From: Lysobacter prati
GTDB lineage: Bacteria > Pseudomonadota > Gammaproteobacteria > Xanthomonadales > Xanthomonadaceae
DNA: 64,000 nt
Reading direction: 5' to 3'
Assembly (NCBI RefSeq): GCF_009765215.1
Contig: NZ_VLNV01000005.1
Location: 248,001 to 312,000 of the forward strand
Part shown: positions 17,764-26,429 of the stretch, in pieces
Position numbering within the stretch: position 1 is the first letter of the stretch
Layout of the letters: each line of letters opens with the position of its first letter
The notes under the pieces: generated by a model
What the model was told of the DNA's origin: nothing
Databases searched by the model: none
What the model saw: the letters and a program-made list of their open reading frames with translations, nothing else
Made by a program: the position numbers and the translations under genes

Positions 17764-18210
17764 TCAGACAGTAACCTTCACGGCCACGTCGATGTTGCCG
17801 TGGGTGGCCTTCGAGTAAGGGCAGATCTCGTGCCCCCTGTGCGCGAGGGACTCCGCGTCCGCCTGCGTCATTCCCGGCAGGATGACGTTGAAGCGGGCCT
17901 CGATGAAGTAGGCGTCGCCGGTCTGGCCCAGGTCGATCTCGATTTCGACGGCCAGGCCATCGGGCAGCTTGAGCTTCTTTTCCTGTGCGGCCACGCCGAT
18001 CGCGGAGTGGTAACAGGCCGACCAGGCACCTGCGAACAACTGCTCCGCCGTGGGATGCGGCAGCACGGCTTCGAACGCCTGCTCCTGGCTGGTGCCGGAG
18101 CCCGATGCCGACGTCTTGATGTCGATGCGACCATGACCGCCACGCGACGTACCCGCGCTGGCGGCGGTGTGGGTCTTGCCTGTGAACAGGACTTTCTCGA
18201 TCTTGGACAT
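17764..18210 (-). CDS. ohr: Organic hydroperoxide resistance protein Ohr
   Basis: This 148-residue protein of the Ohr/OsmC fold is a thiol peroxidase that reduces organic hydroperoxides. The two redox cysteines are C66 (WSACYHSA) and C130 (HEICPYS), with the typical N-terminal KVLFTGKTHTA. GAGGAATC lies upstream of the ATG at 18210. In most relatives ohr is next to ohrR. Here the regulator is at 12573 on the opposite strand, with epoxide hydrolase and glycosyltransferase genes between them. Confidence 0.95.
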   Translation of the reverse strand: MSKIEKVLFTGKTHTAASAGTSRGGHGRIDIKTSASGSGTSQEQAFEAVLPHPTAEQLFAGAWSACYHSAIGVAAQEKKLKLPDGLAVEIEIDLGQTGDAYFIEARFNVILPGMTQADAESLAHRGHEICPYSKATHGNIDVAVKVTV

Positions 18211-18518
18211 GGGGAGATTCCTCTTCGTGCCAGGAGGGTCAACCCACGACACGTCCGGCCGTGACAGGCACAGACGTCGCTGCGCTGTGGGCACGAGCTC
18301 ACAGCGGAGAAGTCGGTTCGTCGAGGTGCGCCTGTTCCGTAGGCGGCACTCTGGCGGCGGATGGACCAGGGAAACGCGCGATCGCGCCTATGCCTTTTTA
18401 TTGATGCCACCGCGGACGGTGGTTGCCAGGCAGCTGTCCAGTGCCTGCTGATCCATTCTTCTACGCCGCAGCGAGGAGTGCCGCAACTCCCGTTCGTCAG
18501 CGGCCCCGCCTCCGTTGA
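18211..18518. other. 308-bp spacer upstream of ohr
   Basis: This spacer between ohr and the NmrA-like gene contains the second copy of the diverged repeat (18321-18473). No gene, terminator or clear promoter was recognised. The ohr promoter must lie in its left part. Confidence 0.55.
18321..18473 (+). repeat. Diverged intergenic repeat, copy B
   Basis: This copy matches copy A at 15781 in order and orientation: tcgagg block at 18321, ggttgccaggcagctgtc at 18421-18438 and ttctacgccgcagc at 18459-18472. The two copies flank the glycosyltransferase-MAPEG-ohr block. Confidence 0.5.
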
Positions 18519-19322
18519 CTACGACTTGCGCGCGAGGGGATTCGGGTGATGAACGTGCGGGATCTCGATGGCCCCGGTCAGATAACCGTCAACCCAGTCC
18601 TTGAAGTAGGTGTCCGCAATCAGCGCCTGCTTGTCGGGCGTGAGTGTGTGATCGTCGAGGATCGCTCCGTAATAGCTGGCTGCGGGATCTGCGATCACCG
18701 GCCGGTCGTCCTGGTAGCTGTACATGACCCATTGCACGAGTTCGCATAGCCGGTAGGTCTCCGGTCCTGCGATCTCGAGGGTGGAGTTCGAAGGTGGCGC
18801 CGCGACCAGCGCGGCAAGCCGATCCGCCACGTCGTCCGCTGCCACGGGCCGCACCATCGCGGGCGAGAGATGGACGATGTCCTTGCCGCTGCCTGGCGGA
18901 ATGATGTTGGCCATGAACTCGAAGAACTGCGTCGCCTGCACCAGCGAATGCGGGACGCTGGAATGTTCCACCAGACGCTCCTGCGCGTACTTGGCCCGGA
19001 AGTAGCCGCTGGTCTGCAGGCGTTGCGTGCCGACCACTGAAAGCGCCAGGTAGTGCGAAACGCCGGCGCGCTCGGCAGCGGCAAGCAGCCGCTCGCTCGA
19101 ACGCGTGAAGAATTCCGTCACTTCCGGTTCGTCGAACGAGGGCGCATTGGTCACGTCGACGACGACGTCCGCCCCGTCCAGTGCCGACTGCAGCCCTTCG
19201 CCGGTCACGGTGTTGACGCCCGACCTGCGGGAAGCGGCCACCACTTCGTGTCCGCGGGTCTTGAGCCGCGCGACGAGTTTGGATCCTACGAGACCATGCC
19301 CGCCCGCCACCACGATCTTCAT
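18519..19322 (-). CDS. NmrA-like NAD(P)-binding oxidoreductase
   Basis: This 267-residue atypical short-chain dehydrogenase begins with VVAGGHGLVGSKLVARL, a Rossmann nucleotide-binding motif, and has the NmrA/SDR_a-type segment LSVVGTQRLQTSGYFRAKYA. The start at 19322 is preferred over the ATG nine bases upstream because AGGA then falls at a 9-nt spacing. Such proteins act as NADPH-dependent reductases or redox sensors. Its product and substrate are not indicated by the context. Confidence 0.85.
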   Translation of the reverse strand: MKIVVAGGHGLVGSKLVARLKTRGHEVVAASRRSGVNTVTGEGLQSALDGADVVVDVTNAPSFDEPEVTEFFTRSSERLLAAAERAGVSHYLALSVVGTQRLQTSGYFRAKYAQERLVEHSSVPHSLVQATQFFEFMANIIPPGSGKDIVHLSPAMVRPVAADDVADRLAALVAAPPSNSTLEIAGPETYRLCELVQWVMYSYQDDRPVIADPAASYYGAILDDHTLTPDKQALIADTYFKDWVDGYLTGAIEIPHVHHPNPLARKS

Positions 19323-19413
19323 TGTGCCCATTCCTGTCAGTAGGTCGCTTCGCGGCCGACTACAGCAGACCCGCTTTCCTGCCACACCGGTAGGCCGGGT
19401 GGCGGACACCCCG

Positions 19414-19432
19414 TGTTGCCCCATTGGCAACA
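19414..19432. promoter_or_regulatory. Inverted repeat TGTTGCC-N5-GGCAACA
   Basis: Perfect 7-bp arms around CCATT. It lies 92 bp upstream of the NmrA-like start and has no T-tract, so an operator is as likely as a hairpin. Confidence 0.3.
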
Positions 19433-19521
19433 ATGCCGGGCGAGGCTGGCAACGGCTTGTCTGCGCTCTTCGCTCGGATCGGCATCCAATGGAGCAATCG
19501 CGGGCCTTGCTCTTTGGCTGT

Positions 19522-19539
19522 GCGTGACGGCCATCACGC
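19522..19539. promoter_or_regulatory. Candidate CRP/Clp-type binding site
   Basis: GCGTGA-CGGCCA-TCACGC contains the invariant GTGA-N6-TCAC core of CRP-family sites and is symmetric over 6-bp arms. It lies about 200 bp from the start codon on each side. In Xanthomonadaceae the CRP homologue Clp recognises sites of this type. Confidence 0.4.
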
Positions 19540-19737
19540 TCGACGGGCGCCCCGCGATCACCCTGAGAAAAAGTCTCGCCACATCGAGCGCCACGCACCG
19601 CTCTGCATGTGCAGGCCGAGGCATACTTTCGCCGCTGCGTGGTTCCGGGAAGCCTCCTGGGACGCTCTTGGGGAGCGCGATCGCACGGCCGGCCGCAATG
19701 GCCGCTCGCATGGATGAATTCACTATCAGGGGAAGCA

Positions 19738-20415
19738 ATGAAGAAGGAACTCGCACTGGCAGCTTTGCTGGCGGCAGCACCGTTTAGCGCCTTCGCCGGC
19801 TCGTTGAACTACTCGTATGTGGAAGGTGGCTACGCGCACCTTGCACAGGATGATGTTCCGTCGTTTCGGGTCGCGAGATTCCTCTCGGGACGTCCCGGGG
19901 ACGTGAAGAGCGACGGTTTCTTCGGCGCCGTCTCGGTGGCGGTGGGTGAGTCGTTCTACGGTTTTGGCAGCGTTCGTCGAGGCACCGACACCGTCGAGGT
20001 GCAGGTCCACGACACGTTCATGGGCGTCGTTTCATGGACGTACGACGCGGACGTCACCGTGACGCGACTCAACCTCGGTGCTGGCTATCACTATGGACTG
20101 TCGGATAGCACCGACCTGCTGGCCGAGGTCTCGGCCGTCGATTCCGAGTTGGACATCGAGGACGAGGGCGAAGACGACAGCGGTTATCCGGATGGCTACG
20201 GTGGCCGGGTGTCGGTCGGCGCGCGCTCGGCCGTGACCGATGCGGTCGAGATCTGGGGCAAGGGCAACTACACCAGCGGAGACTTCTACGACTCCGAGCT
20301 CAGCGCCAGCGTCGGCATGCAGGTGCGTTTTGGCCCAATCTGGGGCGTCACCGGCGAGTTCGAGGGTGGAAGCGGCTATTCGCAGTACACGCTGGGTGTC
20401 CGCGCCAGCTTCTGA
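19738..20415 (+). CDS. Outer-membrane beta-barrel protein of unknown function
   Basis: This 225-residue protein has a clean signal peptide (MKKELALAALLAA to SAFAG). Alternating amphipathic strands follow (LNYSYVEGGY, TVTRLNLGAGYHYG, ASVGMQVRFG), and it ends in ASF with a terminal phenylalanine. This is typical of a small Ail/OmpX-like or uncharacterised barrel. AGGGGAAGC precedes the ATG at 19738. An acidic loop lies near residue 140 (DIEDEGEDDSG), possibly on the outside. It is transcribed alone. Confidence 0.8.
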   Translation: MKKELALAALLAAAPFSAFAGSLNYSYVEGGYAHLAQDDVPSFRVARFLSGRPGDVKSDGFFGAVSVAVGESFYGFGSVRRGTDTVEVQVHDTFMGVVSWTYDADVTVTRLNLGAGYHYGLSDSTDLLAEVSAVDSELDIEDEGEDDSGYPDGYGGRVSVGARSAVTDAVEIWGKGNYTSGDFYDSELSASVGMQVRFGPIWGVTGEFEGGSGYSQYTLGVRASF

Positions 20416-20466
20416 TCCACACCTCTGCCCGGGCGCATCGCGCTCGGGCATTGGCAGTCCGCCAGG

Positions 20467-20916
20467 TCACTTCGGCTTGGAGTACCAGAGCGCGTTGACG
20501 ATGATCCAGCGGTCATCGAACTTGCCCATGTGGAAGAAGTCGACGAACCACGGGGTTTCCGCACGGACGGCTGCGGTATTGCCGGCGACGTCCAACACGG
20601 TGCAGGAGCGATTCCATTGCTCCTTCGGCGTCTTCAGCGCGCCCTGCCGCGTCAGCTCGACCAGTTCCTCCTTGCTCATGCGGCGCAGCCCGAGGCGCTC
20701 GTCGGGGGTATCGCCCAGCACGCGTCGCTTGGCCAGATCGGGATGCAGCGCGCGGGCGACACGCTTGGGATCGCCCTCCAGCTGGCCATCGACATAGTCG
20801 AAGCAGGTTGCCTCGATCGCGGCGCGGGTGGTCGGGTCAATTGCGGCAGGTGACGCGGCAGGCGACACGGTGGTCGCTGCCGTTGCTGCGGCAAGCATCA
20901 GGCTGATCATGGACAC
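20467..20916 (-). CDS. Exported NTF2-like protein (putative lumazine-binding type)
   Basis: This 149-residue protein has a short signal-like N-terminus and an NTF2-like fold of the putative lumazine-binding type: AIEATCFDYVDGQLEGDP, then ALHPDLAKRR and a C-terminal WIIVNALW strand. Two starts are possible. The GTG at 20916 has AAGGAG at 6 nt and is chosen; the ATG at 20910 has it at 12 nt. Relatives are uncharacterised small secreted proteins. No partner gene is evident. Confidence 0.78.
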   Translation of the reverse strand: MSMISLMLAAATAATTVSPAASPAAIDPTTRAAIEATCFDYVDGQLEGDPKRVARALHPDLAKRRVLGDTPDERLGLRRMSKEELVELTRQGALKTPKEQWNRSCTVLDVAGNTAAVRAETPWFVDFFHMGKFDDRWIIVNALWYSKPK

Positions 20917-21017
20917 GAACTGCTCCTTGTCTGTGGAGGGCCGAGCCTAGCGCCTCGCGTTGCCCAAGGAGAAGTGCGATTCCGCACAGGCGGCCGGGCA
21001 GTGCCCGGCCACCCAGA

Positions 21018-22202
21018 TCAGAACGAATCGGCAGGCACCCTGACCGCGCCTTCCATCAGCACGCGCGCACTGCGGCTCATGACCGCCTTGGTGACGGTCC
21101 ACTCGCCATCGACCTGGCGCGCCTCGGCGCCGACGCGAAGCGTGCCGGACGGATGACCGAAGCGCACCGCGCCGTGTTCGCCACCGCCGGCGGCCTGGTT
21201 GACCAGGGTGCCGGGGATCGATGCGGCCGTGCCGATCGCGACCGCAGCCGTGCCCATCATCGCGTGGTGCAGCTTGCCCATCGACATGGCACGCACGTGG
21301 AGGTCGATCTCGGATGCGGCGATGTGCTTGCCACTCGAGGCGACGTAGTCCTGGGCCGGAGCCACTATCGCGACCTTGGGCGAGTGCTGCCGAGTGGCGG
21401 CCTGGTCGATGTTCTGGATAAGCCCCATCCGCAGCGCACCGTGCGCGCGGATCGCCTCGAACCGGGCCAGCGCCTTGGGGTCCTCGTTGAACGCCGGCTG
21501 CAGTTCGGTGCCGGTGTAGCCCAGGTCGGCGGCGTTGACGAAGATGGTCGGGATGCCGGCGGTGATCATCGTCACTCGCAGTGTGCCGACACCCGGCACT
21601 TCCAGGTCGTCGACCAGGTTGCCGGTAGGGAACATCGTGCCGCCGTCGCTGTCGTCGGCCGGATCGAGGAACTCCAACGCGATCTCGGCCGCCGGGAAGG
21701 TGACGCCGTCGAGTTCGAAGTCGCCGGTTTCCTGCACCTGGCCGTCGCTCATCGGCACGTGGGCGATGATGGTCTTGCCGATGTTCGCCTGCCAGATCCG
21801 CACCACGGCGATGCCGTCGGCGGGTACGCGGCTGGCGTCGACGAGGCCGGCGCTGATCGCGAACGGGCCGACCGCGGAACTGAGGTTGCCGCAGTTGCCG
21901 CTCCAGTCGACGAAGGGCTTGTCGATGAGGACCTGGCCATAGAGGTAGTCGACGTCATGGTCAGGCACCGACGCCTTGGAAATGATCACGCACTTGCTGG
22001 TGCTGGACGTCGCGCCGCCCATGCCATCGGTGTGCTTGCCGTAGGGATCGGGCGAGCCGATCACGCGCATCAGCAGGGCATCGCGCTTCGGACCCGGAAC
22101 CTGCGCGACTTCGGGCAGGTCCTGCAGGCGGAAGAACACGCCCTTGCTGGTGCCGCCACGCATGTAGGTGGCGGGGATGCGGATCTGGGGGAGATGGGAC
22201 AT
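21018..22202 (-). CDS. prpF: PrpF, AcnD-accessory isomerase of the 2-methylcitrate cycle
   Basis: This 394-residue protein is a PrpF-type cis/trans isomerase with a diaminopimelate-epimerase-like fold. It allows AcnD to replace PrpD by handling trans-aconitate or methylaconitate isomers in propionate breakdown. Family segments are TYMRGGTSKGVFFR near the start, GMGGATSSTSKCVII and DWSGNCGN with its conserved cysteine. It is separated from acnD by a START-like gene on the same strand. prpB and prpC are not in this window. Confidence 0.93.
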   Translation of the reverse strand: MSHLPQIRIPATYMRGGTSKGVFFRLQDLPEVAQVPGPKRDALLMRVIGSPDPYGKHTDGMGGATSSTSKCVIISKASVPDHDVDYLYGQVLIDKPFVDWSGNCGNLSSAVGPFAISAGLVDASRVPADGIAVVRIWQANIGKTIIAHVPMSDGQVQETGDFELDGVTFPAAEIALEFLDPADDSDGGTMFPTGNLVDDLEVPGVGTLRVTMITAGIPTIFVNAADLGYTGTELQPAFNEDPKALARFEAIRAHGALRMGLIQNIDQAATRQHSPKVAIVAPAQDYVASSGKHIAASEIDLHVRAMSMGKLHHAMMGTAAVAIGTAASIPGTLVNQAAGGGEHGAVRFGHPSGTLRVGAEARQVDGEWTVTKAVMSRSARVLMEGAVRVPADSF

Positions 22203-22227
22203 GGAAGTTCCGTGAAGTCGGGGGTTG

Positions 22228-22692
22228 TCAGGGAGCGGGTTCGTCTGGAATCTCGGCTTCGATCAGCTGCGCCAGCAGCGTCAGCGATTCCTGCCAGCCC
22301 AGGTAGCAGAACTCGACCGGGATCATCGCCGGGATGCCTTCCTGCACGATATCGATCTCGGTGCCGCAGATGACGGTCTTGAGATTCACCGTGACCTGCA
22401 TCTGCCCGGGCATGTTCCGGTCTTCGAATTCGTCGGCATAGCGCAGCAGCTCGCCGGGCACCAGTTCGAGGTACTTGCCGCCGAAGGAGTGGCTCTTGCC
22501 GGTACCGAAGTTGGTGAACGACATGCGGTAGCTGCCGCCGACCTTGGCATCCATGTGGTGCACCTTGCCGGTGAAGCCGTGCGGCGGCAGCCACTTCGCC
22601 ATCGCGTCGGGATCGAGGAACGCGCGGTAGATGCGGTCGGCGGGCGCGCGAAGCACGCGGTGGAGACGCACGGTTCCGGTAGCTGCTGACAT
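22228..22692 (-). CDS. SRPBCC (AHSA1-like START) domain protein
   Basis: This is a 154-residue single-domain protein of the SRPBCC/AHSA1 type. It shows RVLRAPADRIYRAFLDPDAM, AKWLPPHGF and the C-terminal GWQESLTLLAQLIEAEI. The fold binds hydrophobic ligands. GGAGAGAAGGCA precedes the ATG. Its position between acnD and prpF suggests co-transcription with them, but a role in propionate breakdown is not established. Confidence 0.85.
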   Translation of the reverse strand: MSAATGTVRLHRVLRAPADRIYRAFLDPDAMAKWLPPHGFTGKVHHMDAKVGGSYRMSFTNFGTGKSHSFGGKYLELVPGELLRYADEFEDRNMPGQMQVTVNLKTVICGTEIDIVQEGIPAMIPVEFCYLGWQESLTLLAQLIEAEIPDEPAP

Positions 22693-22734
22693 TGCCTTCT
22701 CTCCTTCCTGGGGGGACTGCAGGTTGCAGGCGGC

Positions 22735-25332
22735 CTAGGCTGCCTGCGCGGACTCGAGGAAATCGTTGGCGAAGCGCTGCAGCACGCCGCCGGCGTCGTA
22801 GATCGACACTTCCTCGGCGGTGTCGAGGCGGCAGGTCACCGGCACTTCGACGCGCTCGCCGTTGCGGCGGTGGATGACCAGCGTCAGCTGCGCGCGCGGC
22901 GTGCGCTCGCCGATGACGTCATAGGTCTCGGTGCCGTCGATGGCCAGCGTGGTGCGGTTGGTGCCCGGCAGGAACTCCAGCGGCAGCACGCCCATGCCGA
23001 TCAGGTTGGTGCGGTGGATCCGCTCGAATCCCTCGGCGGCGATCGCTTCGACGCCCGCGAGGCGCACGCCCTTGGCCGCCCAGTCGCGCGACGAGCCCTG
23101 GCCGTAGTCGGCGCCGGCGATGATGATCAGCGGCTGGCGACGCTCCATGTAGGTTTCGATCGCCTCCCACATGCGCGTGACCTGCCCTTCCGGCTCGATC
23201 CGCGCCAGCGAACCCTGCTTCACGTTGCCGACTTCGTCGCGGACCATCTCGTTGAGCAGCTTCGGGTTGGCGAACGTGGCGCGCTGCGCGGTCAGGTGGT
23301 CGCCGCGGTGGGTCGCGTAGGAATTGAAGTCCTCTTCCGGCAGGCCCATCTTCGCTAGGTACTCGCCGGCGGCACTGGCCGCCATGATCGCGTTCGACGG
23401 CGACAGGTGGTCGGTGGTGATGTTGTCGCCGAGCACCGCCAGCGGGCGCATGCCGCTGAGCGTGCGCTCGCCGGCCAGCGCGCCTTCCCAGTACGGCGGA
23501 CGACGGATGTAGGTGCTCTGCGGGCGCCAGTCGTACAGCGGGCCGACCTTCTCGCCGTGCATTTCGCTGATGCGGAACATCGGCTCGTACACCTGGCGGA
23601 AATGGTCCGGCTTGACGCTGCTGGCGACGATCGCGTCAATCTCCTCGTCGCTCGGCCAGATGTCCTTGAGCGTGATCGCGTTGCCGTCGGCGTCATGGCC
23701 GAGCGCATCGCGTTCGATGTCGAAGCGCACGGTGCCGGCGATGGCATACGCCACCACCAGCGGCGGCGAGGCCAGGAACGCCTGCTTGGCGTACGGATGG
23801 ATGCGGCCGTCGAAGTTGCGGTTGCCCGACAGCACCGCCGTCGCGTACAGGTCGCGGTCGATCACTTCCTGCTGGATCACCGGATCCAGCGCGCCGCTCA
23901 TGCCGTTGCAGGTGGTGCAGGCGAAGCCGACGATGCCGAAGCCGAGCGTCTCCAGCTCCGACAGCAGCCCGGCTTCCTCCAGGTACAGCTGCACGGCCTT
24001 GGAGCCCGGCGCCAGCGACGACTTCACCCACGGCCGGCGCACCAGGCCACGGGCATTGGCGTTGCGCGCGATCAGGCCGGCGGCAATCACGTTGCGCGGG
24101 TTGCTGGTGTTGGTGCAGCTGGTGATGGCGGCGATGATCACCGCGCCGTCGGGCATCTGCCCCGGCACGTCGTCCCATGCGCCGGCGATGCCACGGGCGG
24201 CCAGGTCGGACGTCGGCAGTCGCTTGTGCGGGTTGGACGGACCGGCCATGTTGCGCACCACCGACGACAGGTCGAAGGTGAGTTCGCGTTCGTACTCGGC
24301 GGTGGTCAGCGCATCGGCCCACAGGCCGGCCTGCTTCGCATAAGTCTCGACCAGCTTGATCTGCGCGTCTTCGCGGCCGGTCAGGCGCAGGTAGTCGATG
24401 GTCTTGCCGTCGATGAAGAACATCGCCGCGGTCGCGCCGTACTCGGGCGCCATGTTGGAGATCGTGGCGCGGTCGCCCAGGGTCAGGGCCGAGGCACCTT
24501 CGCCGCGGAATTCGAGGTACGCGCCGACGACCTTGGACTGGCGCAGGAACTCGGTCAGCGCCAGCACGATGTCGGTGGCGGTGATGCCGGTCTGCGGCTT
24601 GCCGGTGAGGTTGACGCCGATGATGTCGGGCAGGCGCATCCACGAGGCGCGGCCGAGCATCACGCTCTCGGCTTCGAGGCCACCTACACCAATCGCGATC
24701 ACGCCGAGCGCATCGACGTGCGGGGTGTGGCTGTCGGTGCCGACCAGGGTGTCGGGGAAGGCGACGCCATCACGCGCATGCACCACCGGCGACATCCGCT
24801 CCAGATTGATCTGATGCATGATGCCGTTGCCCGGCGGAATCACGTCGACGTTGCGGAACGCCTTCTTCGTCCAGTTGATGAAGTGGAAGCGGTCCTCGTT
24901 GCGACGGTCCTCGACGGCGCGGTTCTTGGCGAACGCGTCCTTGTCGAAGCCACCATGCTCCACTGCCAGCGAGTGGTCGACGATCAACTGCGTCGGCACC
25001 ACCGGATTGATCTGCGACGGATCACCGCCACGCTCGGCGATCGCATCGCGCAGACCGGCCAGGTCGACCAGCGCGGTCTGGCCGAGGATGTCGTGGCAGA
25101 CCACACGCGCCGGGAACCACGGGAAGTCGAGGTCGCTGCGGCGTTCGATCAGCTGCGTGAGGTAGGCATCGAGCATATGCGGCTCGGCGCGGCGCACCAG
25201 GTTCTCGGCATGCACGCGCGAGGTGTACGGAAGCCGGTCGTAGGCACCGGGCGCGATCGCCTCGATCGCGGCACGTGCATCGAAGTAGTCGAGCGCGGTG
25301 CCCGGGAGCGGCTTGCGGTATTGGCTGTTCAT
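22735..25332 (-). CDS. acnD: AcnD, Fe/S-dependent 2-methylisocitrate dehydratase
   Basis: This 865-residue aconitase-superfamily enzyme dehydrates 2-methylcitrate in the methylcitrate cycle of propionyl-CoA breakdown. The 4Fe-4S ligands are C406 (SCTNTSNP), C472 and C475 (ACTTCNGMSG). The GMSG form of the last motif is typical of AcnD rather than AcnA. The ATG at 25332 gives the usual length; the open frame runs 39 codons further. It acts with PrpF two genes downstream. The absence of prpB, prpC and prpR here means the cycle genes are split in this genome. Confidence 0.93.
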   Translation of the reverse strand: MNSQYRKPLPGTALDYFDARAAIEAIAPGAYDRLPYTSRVHAENLVRRAEPHMLDAYLTQLIERRSDLDFPWFPARVVCHDILGQTALVDLAGLRDAIAERGGDPSQINPVVPTQLIVDHSLAVEHGGFDKDAFAKNRAVEDRRNEDRFHFINWTKKAFRNVDVIPPGNGIMHQINLERMSPVVHARDGVAFPDTLVGTDSHTPHVDALGVIAIGVGGLEAESVMLGRASWMRLPDIIGVNLTGKPQTGITATDIVLALTEFLRQSKVVGAYLEFRGEGASALTLGDRATISNMAPEYGATAAMFFIDGKTIDYLRLTGREDAQIKLVETYAKQAGLWADALTTAEYERELTFDLSSVVRNMAGPSNPHKRLPTSDLAARGIAGAWDDVPGQMPDGAVIIAAITSCTNTSNPRNVIAAGLIARNANARGLVRRPWVKSSLAPGSKAVQLYLEEAGLLSELETLGFGIVGFACTTCNGMSGALDPVIQQEVIDRDLYATAVLSGNRNFDGRIHPYAKQAFLASPPLVVAYAIAGTVRFDIERDALGHDADGNAITLKDIWPSDEEIDAIVASSVKPDHFRQVYEPMFRISEMHGEKVGPLYDWRPQSTYIRRPPYWEGALAGERTLSGMRPLAVLGDNITTDHLSPSNAIMAASAAGEYLAKMGLPEEDFNSYATHRGDHLTAQRATFANPKLLNEMVRDEVGNVKQGSLARIEPEGQVTRMWEAIETYMERRQPLIIIAGADYGQGSSRDWAAKGVRLAGVEAIAAEGFERIHRTNLIGMGVLPLEFLPGTNRTTLAIDGTETYDVIGERTPRAQLTLVIHRRNGERVEVPVTCRLDTAEEVSIYDAGGVLQRFANDFLESAQAA

Positions 25333-25545
25333 GGCGGCTGCTGTGGTCTTGATCGGGGAGCGGCAGCGACACTCGGGCGCGGACCTCGCATCGTGTGGCC
25401 ATGCGGAGCCCAGGCGGGCGAGAGCGCTGAGGCCGGGGAATCCCGGCATAGGCGATTATCCCGCAATTGGCCGGGGGCCGGACCCCAATACTTGCCTTTG
25501 GACGTCAACTTGCCGCCTGAAATGCCGGGCGGCCGTGCTAGGGGC

Positions 25546-26328
25546 TCACCGCAGCAGCTGCTTGCGCAGGTCGATCAGGGCCTGGTCGGCCGAGTCCACG
25601 CGGATCACGCCCATGCGCGGGTATTCGATCTCGATCGTCACATACACCGTCAACGTCAGGATGGCGGCGAACACGAAACTGTGCAGCCAGCTGCGATCCG
25701 GGTTGACCGAGGTGGCGTATCCGACCAGCAGCCCGGCGATCAGGCACAGGCCCGCCAGCAGCCAGTAGACGATGCGCGGTGGATGGGTTCGGGTGGCCGC
25801 GACCCGGGTATCGGTGATGTCGAACATCTCGTTCAACGAGGCCACCACCAGCATGGTTGCAGGCGCCGACGTGTCAGGGCGCCGTGTCGCGCGAACGGTC
25901 TTCTGCCAGATCTCGTCCTGGAGTGCCGAGCTCTGGTCCAGTTCTGCCTGCGTGGACTCGCGGTCCTCGACGTTGTGATAGGCCAGCAGGCGCGCTTCCA
26001 GGTAGCGCCGGAACAGCGCCCGCAGTTCCGGCTGTGCATCGTCCGGAAGCAGGTCGAGCCGCTGGTAGGCCGTGCCGATGGTATTGGCTTCCACGGCCAC
26101 CAGATTGCGACGATCGTCGAAGCGGGACGCCGCGCCGAAGAAGGTGAAGGCGATCAGCAGCGCGAGCAGCCCGAACACGGCGTCTTCGGCGGCACCGGCG
26201 CCTTTGGTCAGTCCGCGGCCCTCTTGCGCAAGGTGGGAGATTCCCAGTCGTCGCCCAAGCTCGATGAACAGCAAGATCCCCACGAACAGGCCAGCCGCGA
26301 ACAGCACTACCTGCACTGCGAAGCTCAC
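25546..26328 (-). CDS. DUF4239 (bestrophin-like) membrane protein
   Basis: This protein of about 260 residues has two N-terminal helices, a charged middle domain with FDDRRNLVAVEANTIGTAYQ, and two C-terminal helices around GLLVGYATSV. This is the DUF4239 pattern, distantly bestrophin-like. The GTG at 26328 has GGAG 8 nt upstream and is preferred to the GTG at 26337. Function is unknown; an ion-channel-like role has only been suggested from the fold. Confidence 0.8.
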   Translation of the reverse strand: MSFAVQVVLFAAGLFVGILLFIELGRRLGISHLAQEGRGLTKGAGAAEDAVFGLLALLIAFTFFGAASRFDDRRNLVAVEANTIGTAYQRLDLLPDDAQPELRALFRRYLEARLLAYHNVEDRESTQAELDQSSALQDEIWQKTVRATRRPDTSAPATMLVVASLNEMFDITDTRVAATRTHPPRIVYWLLAGLCLIAGLLVGYATSVNPDRSWLHSFVFAAILTLTVYVTIEIEYPRMGVIRVDSADQALIDLRKQLLR

Positions 26329-26429
26329 GTTCGTCACTCCACGGCGCCACGTGCCGGCGCTTGGCCATGCAGTCTTGGCGAGCCGCCATTAGGCGGTCGT
26401 GAAACCGGGACCCGCTCCTGCGGTCCTGG

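Larger units (their letters stand above)
19323..19737. other. 415-bp divergent spacer with hairpin and Clp-like site
   Basis: This gap separates the NmrA-like gene (minus) from the outer-membrane protein gene (plus) and should hold both promoters. It contains a 7-bp inverted repeat at 19414-19432 and a GTGA-N6-TCAC site at 19524-19537. No gene is supported. Confidence 0.6.

Noticed and set aside
15631-18518. Integron cassette boundaries in the two similar spacers
   Set aside because: No paired attC core sites or integrase were found; the repeat is reported without this interpretation.
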